Assembly (NCBI GenBank): GCA_016868355.1
Contig: VGHB01000002.1
Location: 124,001 to 188,000, forward strand
DNA from: Betaproteobacteria bacterium
GTDB taxonomy: Bacteria > Pseudomonadota > Gammaproteobacteria > Burkholderiales > Burkholderiaceae_C
Reading direction: 5' to 3'
DNA: 64,000 bases
Translations under genes and position numbers: made by a program
Notes under the pieces: generated by a model
Seen by the model: only the letters and a program-made list of their open reading frames with translations
Told to the model about the DNA's origin: nothing
Database searches by the model: none
Shown here: positions 9,939 to 18,581 of the stretch, one piece after another
Position numbering within the stretch: the first letter of the stretch is position 1
Layout of the letters: the number at the start of each line of letters is the position of its first letter

Positions 9939-10964
9939 ATGGACGACAGATCCCGCATCCTGCTCAAGATTTTGGTGGAGCGCTACATTGCCGACGGGCA
10001 GCCCGTGGGCTCGCGCACGCTGTCGCGTGCTTCCGGCTTGGAGCTCAGCCCTGCCACCATCCGCAATGTGATGGCCGACCTGGAAGAACTGGGTCTGATT
10101 GCCAGCCCCCACACCAGCGCCGGACGAGTGCCCACGGCCAAGGGCTATCGTTTGTTCGTGGACACCATGCTCACCGTGCGGCCCTTAGAAGCCGAGCCCG
10201 CCGCTGTGGGCGTGGCGGTGGCCGCGCAACATCTGGCCCCCGACCAGCCCCAGCGGGTGATCGCCAGCGCCGCGCAGATGCTGTCCAACCTATCGAACTT
10301 CGTGGGGGTGGTCACAGCGCCGCGTAAGGCTGGCGTGTTCCGCCACATTGAATTTCTACGCCTGGGCGATCGCCGGGTGTTGGTGATCCTGGTGGCCCCC
10401 GACGGCGATGTGCAAAACCGCGTCATCTTCACCACTCAGGACTTCAGCCAAGCGCAGCTGGTGGAAGCCACGAATTTCCTCAACTCCCACTATGCCGGCA
10501 TCACCCTGGAAGAAATGCGCCTGCGCCTGAAGGGTGAGGTGGACAGCTTGCGCGCTGAAATCGCCCAGCTGATGCAGGCCGCCGTAGACGCCGGCAGCGA
10601 AGCGCTGGCTGAGACCACTGAGCAGGTGGTGATCAGTGGTGAGCGCAACCTCTTGGGTGTACAGGACTTCGGCCAAGACATGGGCTCACTGCGCCGCCTG
10701 TTCGACGTCTTCGAGCAAAAAGCGCAGCTCTTGCGTTTGCTGGATAACAGCAGCCGCGCCGAAGGGGTTCGTATCTTCATCGGCGGCGAAAGCCGCGTGG
10801 TGCCCTTCGAAGAATGGTCGGTGGTGAGTGCGCCCTACGAGATCAACGGTCAGGTGGTGGGCACGCTGGGGGTAATCGGGCCCACCCGCATGGCCTACGA
10901 CCGCATGATCCAGATCGTGGACATTACCTCGCGCATGGTGAGCCACGCGCTGAGCCAGAAGTAG
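9939..10964 (+). CDS. hrcA: heat-inducible transcription repressor HrcA
   Basis: HrcA represses chaperone genes such as groESL by binding CIRCE operators, with GroEL as co-regulator. The start [14 protein letters not shown] fits the family. The N-terminal winged helix ([45 protein letters not shown]) is followed by the GAF-like dimerisation domain ending in [11 protein letters not shown] and [16 protein letters not shown]. At 341 residues the length is normal. It stands alone on the plus strand, divergent from nadK. Its target operons are outside the window. Confidence 0.97.
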   Translation: MDDRSRILLKILVERYIADGQPVGSRTLSRASGLELSPATIRNVMADLEELGLIASPHTSAGRVPTAKGYRLFVDTMLTVRPLEAEPAAVGVAVAAQHLAPDQPQRVIASAAQMLSNLSNFVGVVTAPRKAGVFRHIEFLRLGDRRVLVILVAPDGDVQNRVIFTTQDFSQAQLVEATNFLNSHYAGITLEEMRLRLKGEVDSLRAEIAQLMQAAVDAGSEALAETTEQVVISGERNLLGVQDFGQDMGSLRRLFDVFEQKAQLLRLLDNSSRAEGVRIFIGGESRVVPFEEWSVVSAPYEINGQVVGTLGVIGPTRMAYDRMIQIVDITSRMVSHALSQK

Positions 10965-11033
10965 TGGCGCGGGCCCGGTGCTGGGCCTCAGGCGGGGACT
11001 TTGGGCTGAACTCGGACGGGATTCAGGCCGGAT

Positions 11034-11351
11034 TCAAAATGGGATGCGGCGGGTGAGGATCTGCCACCACATCAGCCAGTCGCCCATCAAGGAATATAGG
11101 GGCTGCTTGAAGGATGCCGGCTTGTTCTTCTCAAAGCCGAAGTGCCCCACCCAGGCAAAGCCATAGCCCAGCAGCAGGCCCACGAGGATGAGGCTCGGCT
11201 GAACGCGTGCGGCCGCCGCGATGAAGCAGCCCAGCCCCAAGCTGGTGCCCACGAAGTGCAAGCGCCGGCAAGTGCGGTTGGCATGTTCACCCAGATAGAA
11301 AGGGTAGAACTCGGCAAAGGTTTGGAAGCGCGTAGCGGCTTGGTCACTCAC
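11034..11351 (-). CDS. Mpo1-like / DUF962 membrane protein
   Basis: The 105-residue product has the DUF962 pattern: FAEFYPFYLGEHANRTCRRLHFVGTSLG-type opening with conserved EH and H residues, two hydrophobic segments (about 33-60), and a VGHFGFEKNKPASFKQPLYSLMGD-type C-terminal motif. Yeast Mpo1 is an Fe(II) dioxygenase for 2-hydroxy fatty acids; whether bacterial members share this reaction is unproven. I chose the GTG at 11351, which overlaps the end of the SemiSWEET gene by 8 bases. Starts further upstream would lie inside that gene. The pair is clearly co-transcribed on the minus strand. Confidence 0.8.
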   Translation of the reverse strand: MSDQAATRFQTFAEFYPFYLGEHANRTCRRLHFVGTSLGLGCFIAAAARVQPSLILVGLLLGYGFAWVGHFGFEKNKPASFKQPLYSLMGDWLMWWQILTRRIPF

Positions 11352-11634
11352 GGGCGGCTCCAGGGTGTGCGGGCGTGCGGCGCCCATAACGAAGCTTGGT
11401 GAAAAGGATGGTGCTGGCCAGGCTAAGCGTGACGGCGTTGGCCACGATAATAGGCCACTCCCCCAAACCAATGCCATAAATCAACCACAGCGCCACGCCC
11501 AAGGTGAAGCAGCTGTACATGCCCAAGGAGATGCCGCTGACGTTGCGGGTTTTGAGGGTCAGCACGGCCTGCGGCACAAACGACAGGGTGGTGAGCGTTG
11601 CGGCGGCGTAGCCGATGTAATCTTGCGCAAGCAT
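11344..11634 (-). CDS. SemiSWEET family transporter
   Basis: The 96-residue protein has three predicted membrane helices and the PQ-loop motif FVPQAVLTLKTR in the first one, then SGISLGMYSCFTLG and a third hydrophobic stretch. This is the bacterial SemiSWEET (MtN3-like) architecture, which dimerises to move sugars or other small solutes by facilitated diffusion. The substrate cannot be read from sequence. It ends within the start of the Mpo1-like gene. Confidence 0.85.
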   Translation of the reverse strand: MLAQDYIGYAAATLTTLSFVPQAVLTLKTRNVSGISLGMYSCFTLGVALWLIYGIGLGEWPIIVANAVTLSLASTILFTKLRYGRRTPAHPGAARE

Positions 11635-11694
11635 GTGGAGATGGTAGCCCTTATGAAGAGTCGGGGCTCCATCGGTCGCGACCCTTGCAGGGCT

Positions 11695-11723
11695 GCCACA
11701 GCCTGCGTGCGCGCACCTAGAAT
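11695..11723 (+). promoter_or_regulatory. candidate promoter of tRNA-Met
   Basis: TAGAAT (11718-11723, five of six to the -10 consensus) lies nine bases before the first tRNA base. GCCACA (11695-11700, matching ACA of the -35 consensus) is 17 bases upstream of it. The spacing suits a stable-RNA promoter. Confidence 0.5.
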
Positions 11724-11732
11724 GCGACGTTC

Positions 11733-11809
11733 GGGCCGTTAGCTCAGTTGGTTAGAGCAGAGGACTCATAATCCTTTGGTCACAGGTTCAAGTCCTGTAC
11801 GGCCTACCA
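11733..11809 (+). tRNA. tRNA-Met (CAT), possibly the Ile2 type
   Basis: A complete cloverleaf can be drawn in 77 bases including an encoded CCA: acceptor GGGCCGT with ACGGCCT, which gives a G1-U72 wobble; D arm with GTTGGTTAGAGC; anticodon loop CTCATAA; T arm ACAGG-TTCAAGT-CCTGT. The anticodon CAT is shared by elongator Met and by the Ile2 tRNA whose C34 is changed to lysidine. Sequence alone does not settle which. It is not an initiator tRNA because the acceptor's first pair is formed and the GGG/CCC anticodon stem pairs are absent. Confidence 0.9.
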
Positions 11810-11885
11810 GTTCCCGTCAGCCCATATCAGAGACACAGCCGTCAATATCCGGGTTTCGGACTGCTCACCACGCCGGTGAAAACTT

Positions 11886-11937
11886 GGCAGCATCAGCTGG
11901 TTTAAAGACCAGCGGTAAGACGGAAAGCAAAGCTGCC
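11886..11937 (+). other. nested inverted repeats in the tRNA-Met/selO gap
   Basis: An inner hairpin GCTGGT-TTAAAG-ACCAGC (11896-11913) sits inside an outer pair GGCAGC (11886-11891) and GCTGCC (11932-11937). No T-run follows. The rest of the roughly 200-base gap between the tRNA and selO shows no ORF that I can support. Confidence 0.4.
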
Positions 11938-12007
11938 GTTATTGGGCCTTGCTCGGCGCCACGATGCTTCGAAGAGTGCCGAGTTGGCCCACGATGATCA
12001 AACCGGG

Positions 12008-13516
12008 ATGATAGGGAACATCACCTTGGCCTTGAACTTTGACAACAGCTACGCCCGCGACTTGCCGCAAGCCTGTGTGCCGTGGCGGGCCCAGGCTGCG
12101 CCGCGGCCGCGCGAGCTGTTTTGGAACGAAGCCTTGGCATCGGTGCTGGATACTGACTTGGCTGCTTGGGGCCGTGCGCAGCGCGAGGCGGTGTTCGGTG
12201 GTGTGGAGGTGCCCGATGGCGCGCAACCGGTGGCACAGGCCTATGCGGGACATCAGTTCGGCGGGTTCTCGCCTCAGTTGGGCGATGGCCGGGCGCTGCT
12301 GTTGGGCGAACTGATCGACCGGCACGGCCAGCGCGTGGACCTGGCCTTCAAAGGTTCGGGCCGCACGCCCTTTGCCCGTGGCGGGGACGGTAAGGCTGCC
12401 GTGGGTCCAATGCTGCGCGAGGTGTTGATTGGCGAGGCTTTGCACGCCTTGGGCATACCCAGCACGCGGGCCTTGGCGGTGGTGGCCACGGGTGAGTGGG
12501 TGCCGCGCGACCATGCCTTGCCGGGTGCCATCCTCACCCGGGTGGGGCACAGCCACCTGCGGATAGGCACCTTCCAGTACTTTGCAGCGCGCGGCGACCA
12601 GGCTGGGCTGCAGCGGTTATTGGACTACGCGGTGCAACGCCACCGGCCCGCCGCAGCGTGCTTCGAGCAAGCCCAGGGTGATGCCGCCTTGGCCTTGCTG
12701 ATGGCGGTGCTGCAGCGGCAGGCCAGGCTGGTGGCGCAGTGGATGGGCGTGGGTTTCATTCACGGGGTGATGAACACCGACAACATGAGCCTGTCGGGTC
12801 AAAGCATCGACTTTGGGCCCTGCGCTTTTATGGAAGTACACGACCCTTCCACGGTCTACAGCTCGATCGACCAACATGGGCGCTATGCCTATGGCCGCCA
12901 GCCGGCGATCGCCCAGTGGAACCTGGCCCGCTTGGCTGAGGCCCTGCTGCCGGTGATGCAGGGCTCCGAAGAACAGAGGCTGGAGGCGGCTAGCGGCGTG
13001 ATCGATACCTTTGACGCGGTGTTTGATGAAGCGATGGCTGCGGTGTGGCGCCTCAAGCTGGGGTGGCCCGACCAGGCCGAGGGCCCAGCCGTTCGGCGCT
13101 GGGCGCAGGACTGGCAGGCGCTGTTGCAAGCCCACCGGGTGGACCATACCCAGGGCTGGCGGGGCTTGGTGGACGCCGCACAGGGCCGCCCACAGGGGCT
13201 GCTGCAGCACTTCGGTGAGGGTGCTGGCGCCGATGCAGCCCAACGATGGCTGGAAGGTTGGCAGGCGCATGCCACCAGCGCCGGGTGGTCCATCGATATC
13301 AATACGCTTAAGGCAGCCAACCCCGCGGTGATTCCGCGCAACCACCAGGTGGAGCTTGCCTTGCAGGCCGCCAGCGACGACGGGGACCTGCAAGCCTTCC
13401 ATGCACTTTTGGATGCGGTGCGTCGGCCTTGCAGCGAAGACCCGGCCTTGCTGCCATACACCCAAGCGGCGCCGCCCGAGGTGGCGGCCGCACACCGCAC
13501 CTTCTGCGGGACCTGA
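12008..13516 (+). CDS. selO: protein adenylyltransferase SelO (YdiU family)
   Basis: SelO is a pseudokinase-fold enzyme that transfers AMP from ATP to Ser, Thr or Tyr of proteins, many tied to redox metabolism. The 502-residue product shows QAYAGHQFGGFSPQLGDGRA near residue 75, FKGSGRTPFARGGDGKAAVGP, and the catalytic/metal loop GVMNTDNMSLSGQSIDFGP. I chose the ATG at 12008 (MIGNITLALNFDNS); in-frame upstream codons to 11942 lack family similarity. Bacterial forms have no selenocysteine, and the C-terminus here ends at CGT with a Cys three residues from the end, where a Cys is common in this family. Confidence 0.95.
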   Translation: MIGNITLALNFDNSYARDLPQACVPWRAQAAPRPRELFWNEALASVLDTDLAAWGRAQREAVFGGVEVPDGAQPVAQAYAGHQFGGFSPQLGDGRALLLGELIDRHGQRVDLAFKGSGRTPFARGGDGKAAVGPMLREVLIGEALHALGIPSTRALAVVATGEWVPRDHALPGAILTRVGHSHLRIGTFQYFAARGDQAGLQRLLDYAVQRHRPAAACFEQAQGDAALALLMAVLQRQARLVAQWMGVGFIHGVMNTDNMSLSGQSIDFGPCAFMEVHDPSTVYSSIDQHGRYAYGRQPAIAQWNLARLAEALLPVMQGSEEQRLEAASGVIDTFDAVFDEAMAAVWRLKLGWPDQAEGPAVRRWAQDWQALLQAHRVDHTQGWRGLVDAAQGRPQGLLQHFGEGAGADAAQRWLEGWQAHATSAGWSIDINTLKAANPAVIPRNHQVELALQAASDDGDLQAFHALLDAVRRPCSEDPALLPYTQAAPPEVAAAHRTFCGT

Positions 13517-13599
13517 TTCGGGCGGTGTGCCCGGTGGTCTAAAAAGGTCTGGGTGCGGGCGGGCCAGATCTGCCGCGCTACCCAAGGCGCTGGGCCTGT

Positions 13600-13605
13600 A
13601 AGAAT
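13600..13605 (+). promoter_or_regulatory. candidate -10 for the small ORF at 13612
   Basis: AAGAAT lies six bases before the ATG at 13612, the same geometry as at mutM, yqgE and hisI. Four of six bases match the -10 consensus. No -35 is evident. Confidence 0.25.
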
Positions 13606-13611
13606 CGGGCG

Positions 13612-13794
13612 ATGAGCATCGTCCGTTTGCAGCAAGCCCTCTGCCTGGCCTGCGCGGGCACCGCCCTGGCTATGTTGGCGCACACCGAAGCGGGGGTGCA
13701 GATGCAGCTGCTCGGTCCGTGTCTCATGCAGTTGGCCCTGGCCCATGCCCTGGTGCTCCTGGACGACGTGTTGAGCCGCACCCAAAGCAGCTGA
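13612..13794 (+). CDS. small hypothetical protein with hydrophobic segments
   Basis: I do not recognise this 60-residue ORF. Residues 8-25 (QALCLACAGTALAMLAHT) and 33-52 (LLGPCLMQLALAHALVLLDD) are hydrophobic, so it could be a two-helix membrane peptide. It lies in the 312-base gap between selO and tdk, on the same strand as both, with a -10-like box before its ATG. Nothing else in the gap explains the spacing. It may be a real small gene or a chance ORF in GC-rich DNA. Confidence 0.4.
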   Translation: MSIVRLQQALCLACAGTALAMLAHTEAGVQMQLLGPCLMQLALAHALVLLDDVLSRTQSS

Positions 13795-13813
13795 AGCGCC
13801 CACAGATGATCGC

Positions 13814-13819
13814 TATAGT
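13814..13819 (+). promoter_or_regulatory. candidate -10 element of tdk
   Basis: TATAGT (five of six to consensus) lies nine bases before the tdk ATG, leaving room for a leader of only two or three bases. No Shine-Dalgarno sequence is visible between it and the start. Confidence 0.4.
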
Positions 13820-13828
13820 CAAGACCTC

Positions 13829-14425
13829 ATGGCAAAGCTCTACTTTCGCTACGCCGCGATGAATGCCGGCAAGTCCACTGCGCTGCTGCAGGCCGCCTAC
13901 AACTATGGCGAGCGCGGCATGCAAGTGGCGCTTTACACAGCAGCCCACGATAACCGCAGCGGCAGCGGTGTGATCGGCTCTCGCTTGGGGCTGCACAAGA
14001 CGGTGAACACCTTTGGCCCTCATACCGTTTTCGGCCGCGACGGTCTTCCCGCCGACATTGCCTGTGTGCTGATCGACGAGGCTCAATTTCTCACGCAGGA
14101 TCAGGTGCGGCAGTTACACCGCATGGCCCATCGTGACGATTTGCCGGTGCTGTGCTTCGGCTTGCGCAGTGACTTTCGTGGCGATGGCTTTGCCGGCGCG
14201 ATTACCTTGCTGACGCTCGCGGACGATTTGGAAGAAATGAAGACCATCTGCGCCTGTGGGCGTAAGGCTTCAATGAATATGCGCATCGACAGCCAAGGCT
14301 GCCGGGTTTTGCAGGGCGAGCAGGTGGAAATCGGTGGCAACGAGCTCTACCGGGCAGTGTGTCCCACTTGCTTCTATGCCGACGACGGGGTGGGGCCCGA
14401 GCAGGCACCCGGACTCTTCGGCTGA
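13829..14425 (+). CDS. tdk: thymidine kinase
   Basis: Tdk phosphorylates thymidine to dTMP in the salvage pathway. The 198-residue protein is of the type II (zinc-ribbon) class: P-loop AAMNAGKST at about 9-17, DEAQFL Walker B, catalytic-region FGLRSDFRG, and zinc-site cysteines in ICACGRKA and VCPTCF. It converges with the PfkB kinase gene, leaving only six bases between the two stops. Confidence 0.96.
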   Translation: MAKLYFRYAAMNAGKSTALLQAAYNYGERGMQVALYTAAHDNRSGSGVIGSRLGLHKTVNTFGPHTVFGRDGLPADIACVLIDEAQFLTQDQVRQLHRMAHRDDLPVLCFGLRSDFRGDGFAGAITLLTLADDLEEMKTICACGRKASMNMRIDSQGCRVLQGEQVEIGGNELYRAVCPTCFYADDGVGPEQAPGLFG

Positions 14426-14431
14426 ATCGCT

Positions 14432-15343
14432 TCAGTTCAAGCCCAGAGCAACCCGGTCCACCGGGTGGTTCTGACCGCCGCGGTGGGCAATCTTGATGGC
14501 GCCGATGCGGTTGCCCAATTCCGCGCAGCGTTGCAGCGGCCAGCCACGCTCCAAGCCGTAGAGCAAGGCTGCGCGGAACGCGTCGCCGCAGCCAGTGGGA
14601 TCGACCACTTCGGTGGCCTGATGGCCCGGCACATCGGTGCACACCCCTTGCACCCAAACCTCGCAACCCGCGGCGCCCAGGGTGACCACCACACCCTGCA
14701 GGTGTGAACGAGAAAGAGCCTCGATGCTTTGCCCGGTACGCTCGGCCAGCATGCGCGCTTCATAGTCATTCACGGCCACCCAAGTGGCCTGCCGCACGAA
14801 GGCCTTGAGTTCGTCGCCGTTGAACATGGGCAAGCCTTGGCCCGGATCGAAGATGAAGGGAATGCCAGCGCTGTGCAGTTGTTGCGCATGCACCATCATT
14901 GCGTCGCGGCCGTCAGGGGCGATGATGGCCAAGCGGATGTCGCTGCGTTGGGTCGGTACCGGTGTCAGATGGGCCTCGCCCATGGCCCCGGGGTGGAAGG
15001 CTGTGATCTGGTTGTTCGACTCATCGGTGATGATGATGGCCTGGGCTGTGTACTTGTGTTCGATGCTGCGCACACAGCTCAGTTCCAAGCTCATCCCCCG
15101 CAGCCGTGCACGATAGTCTTGTCCATCAGAGCCCAGGGTGGCCATGATGATCGGCTCGCCGCCCAAGGCTTTATGAGTGTATGCAATATTGCCCGCGCAT
15201 CCACCATATTCGCGCCTTAGGGTCGGCACCAGAAACGACACATTCAGGATGTGTACCTGTTCGGGCAGGATCTGCTGTGCAAAGCGTCCCTGGAAGTTCG
15301 TGATGGTGTCGAAGGCCAGGGATCCGCAGATCAGTGCAGGCAT
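14432..15343 (-). CDS. PfkB-family carbohydrate kinase, adenosine kinase-like
   Basis: The 303-residue protein has the ribokinase fold: an N-terminal GSLAFDTITNFQGRF strand, the GG motif (YGGCAGNIAYTHKALGG), and the C-terminal catalytic signature VVDPTGCGDAFRAALLYG with the base Asp. Close relatives in Burkholderiales are usually called adenosine kinase or carbohydrate kinase; one such protein in Burkholderia was shown to phosphorylate adenosine. The substrate is not certain here. It lies downstream of the DUF3426 gene with a 45-base gap, possibly in the same transcript as accB-accC-prmA. Confidence 0.85.
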   Translation of the reverse strand: MPALICGSLAFDTITNFQGRFAQQILPEQVHILNVSFLVPTLRREYGGCAGNIAYTHKALGGEPIIMATLGSDGQDYRARLRGMSLELSCVRSIEHKYTAQAIIITDESNNQITAFHPGAMGEAHLTPVPTQRSDIRLAIIAPDGRDAMMVHAQQLHSAGIPFIFDPGQGLPMFNGDELKAFVRQATWVAVNDYEARMLAERTGQSIEALSRSHLQGVVVTLGAAGCEVWVQGVCTDVPGHQATEVVDPTGCGDAFRAALLYGLERGWPLQRCAELGNRIGAIKIAHRGGQNHPVDRVALGLN

Positions 15344-15388
15344 GAGCAGGCTCCGTAGGGTTTTGGCAGGCTAGGCTATAAGCCCCGC

Positions 15389-16228
15389 TCAGGGATAGAA
15401 GGTGGACACTCGAAAGCTCGCGATGTCCTCGGCGGCGAGTGCGCGCAGGTGCAACACAGCCGAAACGGCAGCCTCGGAACCTGGCGCCACGGATGTCAGC
15501 GCCGGCTGCAGTTCGCTCGGGTCCAACATACGGCGTGCCAGCACCTGACCCTGGGCGTTGACGATGGACAAGTCGACCGCCGGCATGATCACCGGGGCGT
15601 CGCTGCTGTTGTGCCACTGCAGCCGAAGCCGGTGGTGGCCGCTGCTGTCGTCTTGCGAGAGGCTGCTGGCTTGCAGCACGAGCGCCTCCAGGCGGCGTTG
15701 GGCCGGCAGTTGGCAGCCCAACGTGGCACACCACTGAAGCACCACGGGGCGCAACTCGGGCCACTGCTGCACGATAGGCCCACGCGCTGTATACGCCAGC
15801 AAGGCCGACAAGCTGATCAACAGACCCACCACCACGAGCACACCAGGCCAAGCCGGTGCTGGTGGGGATGCTAGCGGGGCTGCGGCGGCCGGGGGTGCAG
15901 GAGGCGGCTTCTGCACTGCATCCGGGGTCGGCGCGCCTGCGAGGCTGCCGAGGGGCTCGGGTGTGGCCAGGGCACCCAGGTTGGGCAGTTCCAGGTCAAT
16001 GTCGGGCATGGCCTGCAGGGCAGGCTTGACGCTCGGGTTTGGCTGCGGGGCCTGAACTTCGACTGTGGGCAACTCGACGGGCTCGCCCTGCGGTGTGGCC
16101 AGATGGGCGGTGGCATCAAAGACCGTGGAACAGCTACCGCAGCGCACCCAGCCCTGAGCGGCGCTCAGCTGTAGGCCGCTGATGCGAAACACCGTATGGC
16201 ATTGGGGACAGCGCGCAGCCAGGCTCAT
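15389..16228 (-). CDS. zinc-ribbon DUF3426 membrane protein
   Basis: The first 40 residues form a MJ0042-type zinc ribbon with two Cys pairs (RCPQCHTVFRIS, RCGSCSTVFD). A Pro/Ala/Leu-rich linker follows, then one membrane helix at about residues 130-150 (WPGVLVVVGLLISLSALLAY), then the DUF3426 domain with VQQWPELRPVV and HHRLRLQWHNSSDAPVIMP. The topology suggests a cytoplasmic zinc ribbon tethered to the inner membrane with a periplasmic domain. Function is unknown. It is 7 bases downstream of prmA, a pairing I recall as common in betaproteobacteria. Confidence 0.85.
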   Translation of the reverse strand: MSLAARCPQCHTVFRISGLQLSAAQGWVRCGSCSTVFDATAHLATPQGEPVELPTVEVQAPQPNPSVKPALQAMPDIDLELPNLGALATPEPLGSLAGAPTPDAVQKPPPAPPAAAAPLASPPAPAWPGVLVVVGLLISLSALLAYTARGPIVQQWPELRPVVLQWCATLGCQLPAQRRLEALVLQASSLSQDDSSGHHRLRLQWHNSSDAPVIMPAVDLSIVNAQGQVLARRMLDPSELQPALTSVAPGSEAAVSAVLHLRALAAEDIASFRVSTFYP

Positions 16229-16235
16229 CGATTCA

Positions 16236-17177
16236 TCATGCCATGGGCTGCGGCTGGGTCTTGGCCCGATCGGCAGGCCGCTGGGCGGTCATCAATATCC
16301 AGCCATCCTCTTCATCGCTGACCGACAGAATCAACCACGGGGCATAGGCTGCTTTCAATTCATCGGCTTGTCGATTCAAGATGCCGGCCATCACCAGGTG
16401 GCCACCAGCCTGTACATGGCCGCACAGCAGCGGGGCCAGCAGCTTGAGCGGGGTTGCCAGAATATTGGCTAGGACCAAGGCGTAGTGGCCCTGGGCAGCA
16501 TCAGGCAGCCCGGCCTTGAGTGTGACCGCGTTGGCCCGTGCGTTGTCTTGGGTGGCCTGTACCGCAGCTGGGTCTATGTCCACGGCATCGATGCTCAAAG
16601 CGCCGCACAGGGCCGCGCCGATGGCCAGAATGCCTGACCCGCACCCAAAGTCCAGCACGCGTGTCCATTGGGTGCGTTCCGCCGCGCTGCGGGTGGCGAT
16701 CCAGCGCAGACACATGCGCGTGGTGGGGTGAGTGCCGGTGCCAAAGGCCATGCCGGGGTCCAAGCGAATCGCCTGTTGCGCCTGTGCAGGGGGCTCATGC
16801 CATGAGGGCACCACCCAAAAGTGTTCGGTGATGGACACCGGCTCAAACTGCGCTTGTGTGAGTTGTACCCAATCGGCTTCTGGAACGGCCTGAATGGCCA
16901 GCACCTGCAGCCCTTGGGCCCAGACTTGAGCCAGCACGACCGTCGCAGCCTGTGTGGCGGCTTCCTCGGTTTCGAATGCAGCCTTCAGCGTGGAGCGGTT
17001 CCAGCCCTGGGCAGGGGGGGGCAGACCTGGTTCCCCGAAGAGGGCCTGTTCGGCGTCGGTGTCGGCATCAGCATCTTCCACCGATACCGACACGGCATCA
17101 AGTTCATCGACCAATGCGTCTGATACTGCTTCCACCAGATGCGCCGGCGCACGCAGCACAAGTTCGGTCAGGGCCAT
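16236..17177 (-). CDS. prmA: ribosomal protein L11 methyltransferase
   Basis: PrmA uses S-adenosylmethionine to trimethylate several amino groups of ribosomal protein L11. The 313-residue product starts at the ATG at 17177 (MALTELVLRAP). It has the PrmA substrate domain, then MAFGTGTHPTTRMCL, the SAM loop VLDFGCGSGILAIGA, the acidic VDIDP and the post-motif LVLANILATPL. A run of alternating Asp/Ala (DADADTDAE) at about 35-45 is an acidic insert in the N-terminal domain. It lies 20 bases after accC. Confidence 0.96.
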   Translation of the reverse strand: MALTELVLRAPAHLVEAVSDALVDELDAVSVSVEDADADTDAEQALFGEPGLPPPAQGWNRSTLKAAFETEEAATQAATVVLAQVWAQGLQVLAIQAVPEADWVQLTQAQFEPVSITEHFWVVPSWHEPPAQAQQAIRLDPGMAFGTGTHPTTRMCLRWIATRSAAERTQWTRVLDFGCGSGILAIGAALCGALSIDAVDIDPAAVQATQDNARANAVTLKAGLPDAAQGHYALVLANILATPLKLLAPLLCGHVQAGGHLVMAGILNRQADELKAAYAPWLILSVSDEEDGWILMTAQRPADRAKTQPQPMA

Positions 17178-17197
17178 GAGGGTGGGCGAGCGCTGCT

Positions 17198-18547
17198 TCA
17201 GCGCCGATGGCCGTTGAGCCAATGCTCCAGATAGTGGATGCTGGTGCCGCCCTCGGTGAACTTGGCATCGGCCATCAATTCCCGGTGTAGGGGAACGTTG
17301 GTCTGAATGCCCTCGACCAGGGTTTCGCTCAGCGCGGTGCGCATGCGGGCCAAGGCCTGGTCGCGCGTGTCGCCGTGGCAAATCACCTTGCCGATCATCG
17401 AGTCGTAGTTCGGCGGCACGAAGTAGTTGGTGTAGACGTGGGAGTCCACCCGCACACCGGGGCCTCCCGGCGGGTGCCACATGGTGATGCGGCCCGGCGA
17501 GGGGGTGAACTTGTAGGGGTCTTCAGCGTTGATGCGGCACTCGATGGCGTGTCCGCGCATTTCGATGTTGCGCTGCGAAAAAGGCAGCTTCTCGCCGGCG
17601 GCCACGCGGATCTGCATCTGCACGATATCGATGCCGGTGACGAGTTCAGTCACCGGGTGCTCCACCTGCACCCGCGTGTTCATTTCAATGAAATAGAACT
17701 CACCGTTTTCGTACAGAAACTCAAAGGTACCCGCCCCGCGGTAGCCGATTTTCTTGCAGGCCGCTGCACAGCGATCGCCGATCTTTTCAATCACGCGCCG
17801 CGAAATGCCCGGCGCCGGTGCTTCTTCGATGACCTTCTGGTGCCGGCGCTGCATCGAGCAATCCCGCTCGCCTAGCCACACCGCGTTGCGGTGCTCGTCA
17901 GCCAGCACCTGGATCTCGATGTGGCGCGGGTTCTCCAAAAACTTTTCCATGTACACCGCCGGGTTGCCAAAGGCCGCCGCGGCTTCGCTGCGGGTGGTCT
18001 GAACCGCATGCAGCAGGGCTGCTTCGGTGTGCACCACCCGCATGCCCCGACCACCACCGCCACCGGCGGCCTTGATGATCACGGGGTAGCCCACCGAGCG
18101 GGCAATGCGCACAATTTCCTTGGGGTCTTCTGGCAGCGCGTCGGGTGAGCCGGGCACACAGGGCACGCCGCTTTTGATCATCGCCTGCTTGGCCGAGACC
18201 TTATCGCCCATGACGCGGATGCTCTCGGGCGTGGGGCCGATGAAGACAAACCCGCTTTTTTCCACCCGTTCAGCGAAGTCGGCGTTTTCCGACAGGAAGC
18301 CGTAGCCAGGGTGGATGGCCTCGGCGTCGGTCACCTCCGCGGTGGAGATGATGGCCGGCATGTTGAGGTAGCTCTGGCTGGACGGTGCGGGGCCGATGCA
18401 CACGGCCTCGTCGGCAAGCTTTACATACTTGGCCTCGCGGTCGGCCTCGGAATACACCACAACCGAGCGGATGCCCATCTCCTTGGAGGCGCGTTGGATG
18501 CGAAGAGCGATTTCCCCTCGGTTGGCAATGAGAATTTTCTTGAACAT
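17198..18547 (-). CDS. accC: acetyl-CoA carboxylase biotin carboxylase subunit
   Basis: AccC carboxylates biotin on AccB using ATP and bicarbonate, the first half-reaction of malonyl-CoA synthesis. The 449-residue protein begins [17 protein letters not shown], has the glycine-rich ATP loop [10 protein letters not shown], and the catalytic region [16 protein letters not shown]. It is 34 bases downstream of accB and followed by prmA, so accB-accC-prmA are probably one transcript. Confidence 0.98.
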   Translation of the reverse strand: MFKKILIANRGEIALRIQRASKEMGIRSVVVYSEADREAKYVKLADEAVCIGPAPSSQSYLNMPAIISTAEVTDAEAIHPGYGFLSENADFAERVEKSGFVFIGPTPESIRVMGDKVSAKQAMIKSGVPCVPGSPDALPEDPKEIVRIARSVGYPVIIKAAGGGGGRGMRVVHTEAALLHAVQTTRSEAAAAFGNPAVYMEKFLENPRHIEIQVLADEHRNAVWLGERDCSMQRRHQKVIEEAPAPGISRRVIEKIGDRCAAACKKIGYRGAGTFEFLYENGEFYFIEMNTRVQVEHPVTELVTGIDIVQMQIRVAAGEKLPFSQRNIEMRGHAIECRINAEDPYKFTPSPGRITMWHPPGGPGVRVDSHVYTNYFVPPNYDSMIGKVICHGDTRDQALARMRTALSETLVEGIQTNVPLHRELMADAKFTEGGTSIHYLEHWLNGHRR

Positions 18548-18581
18548 GCCCCATGGAGCCGCTGTGGGCTCCGCCTCGCGG

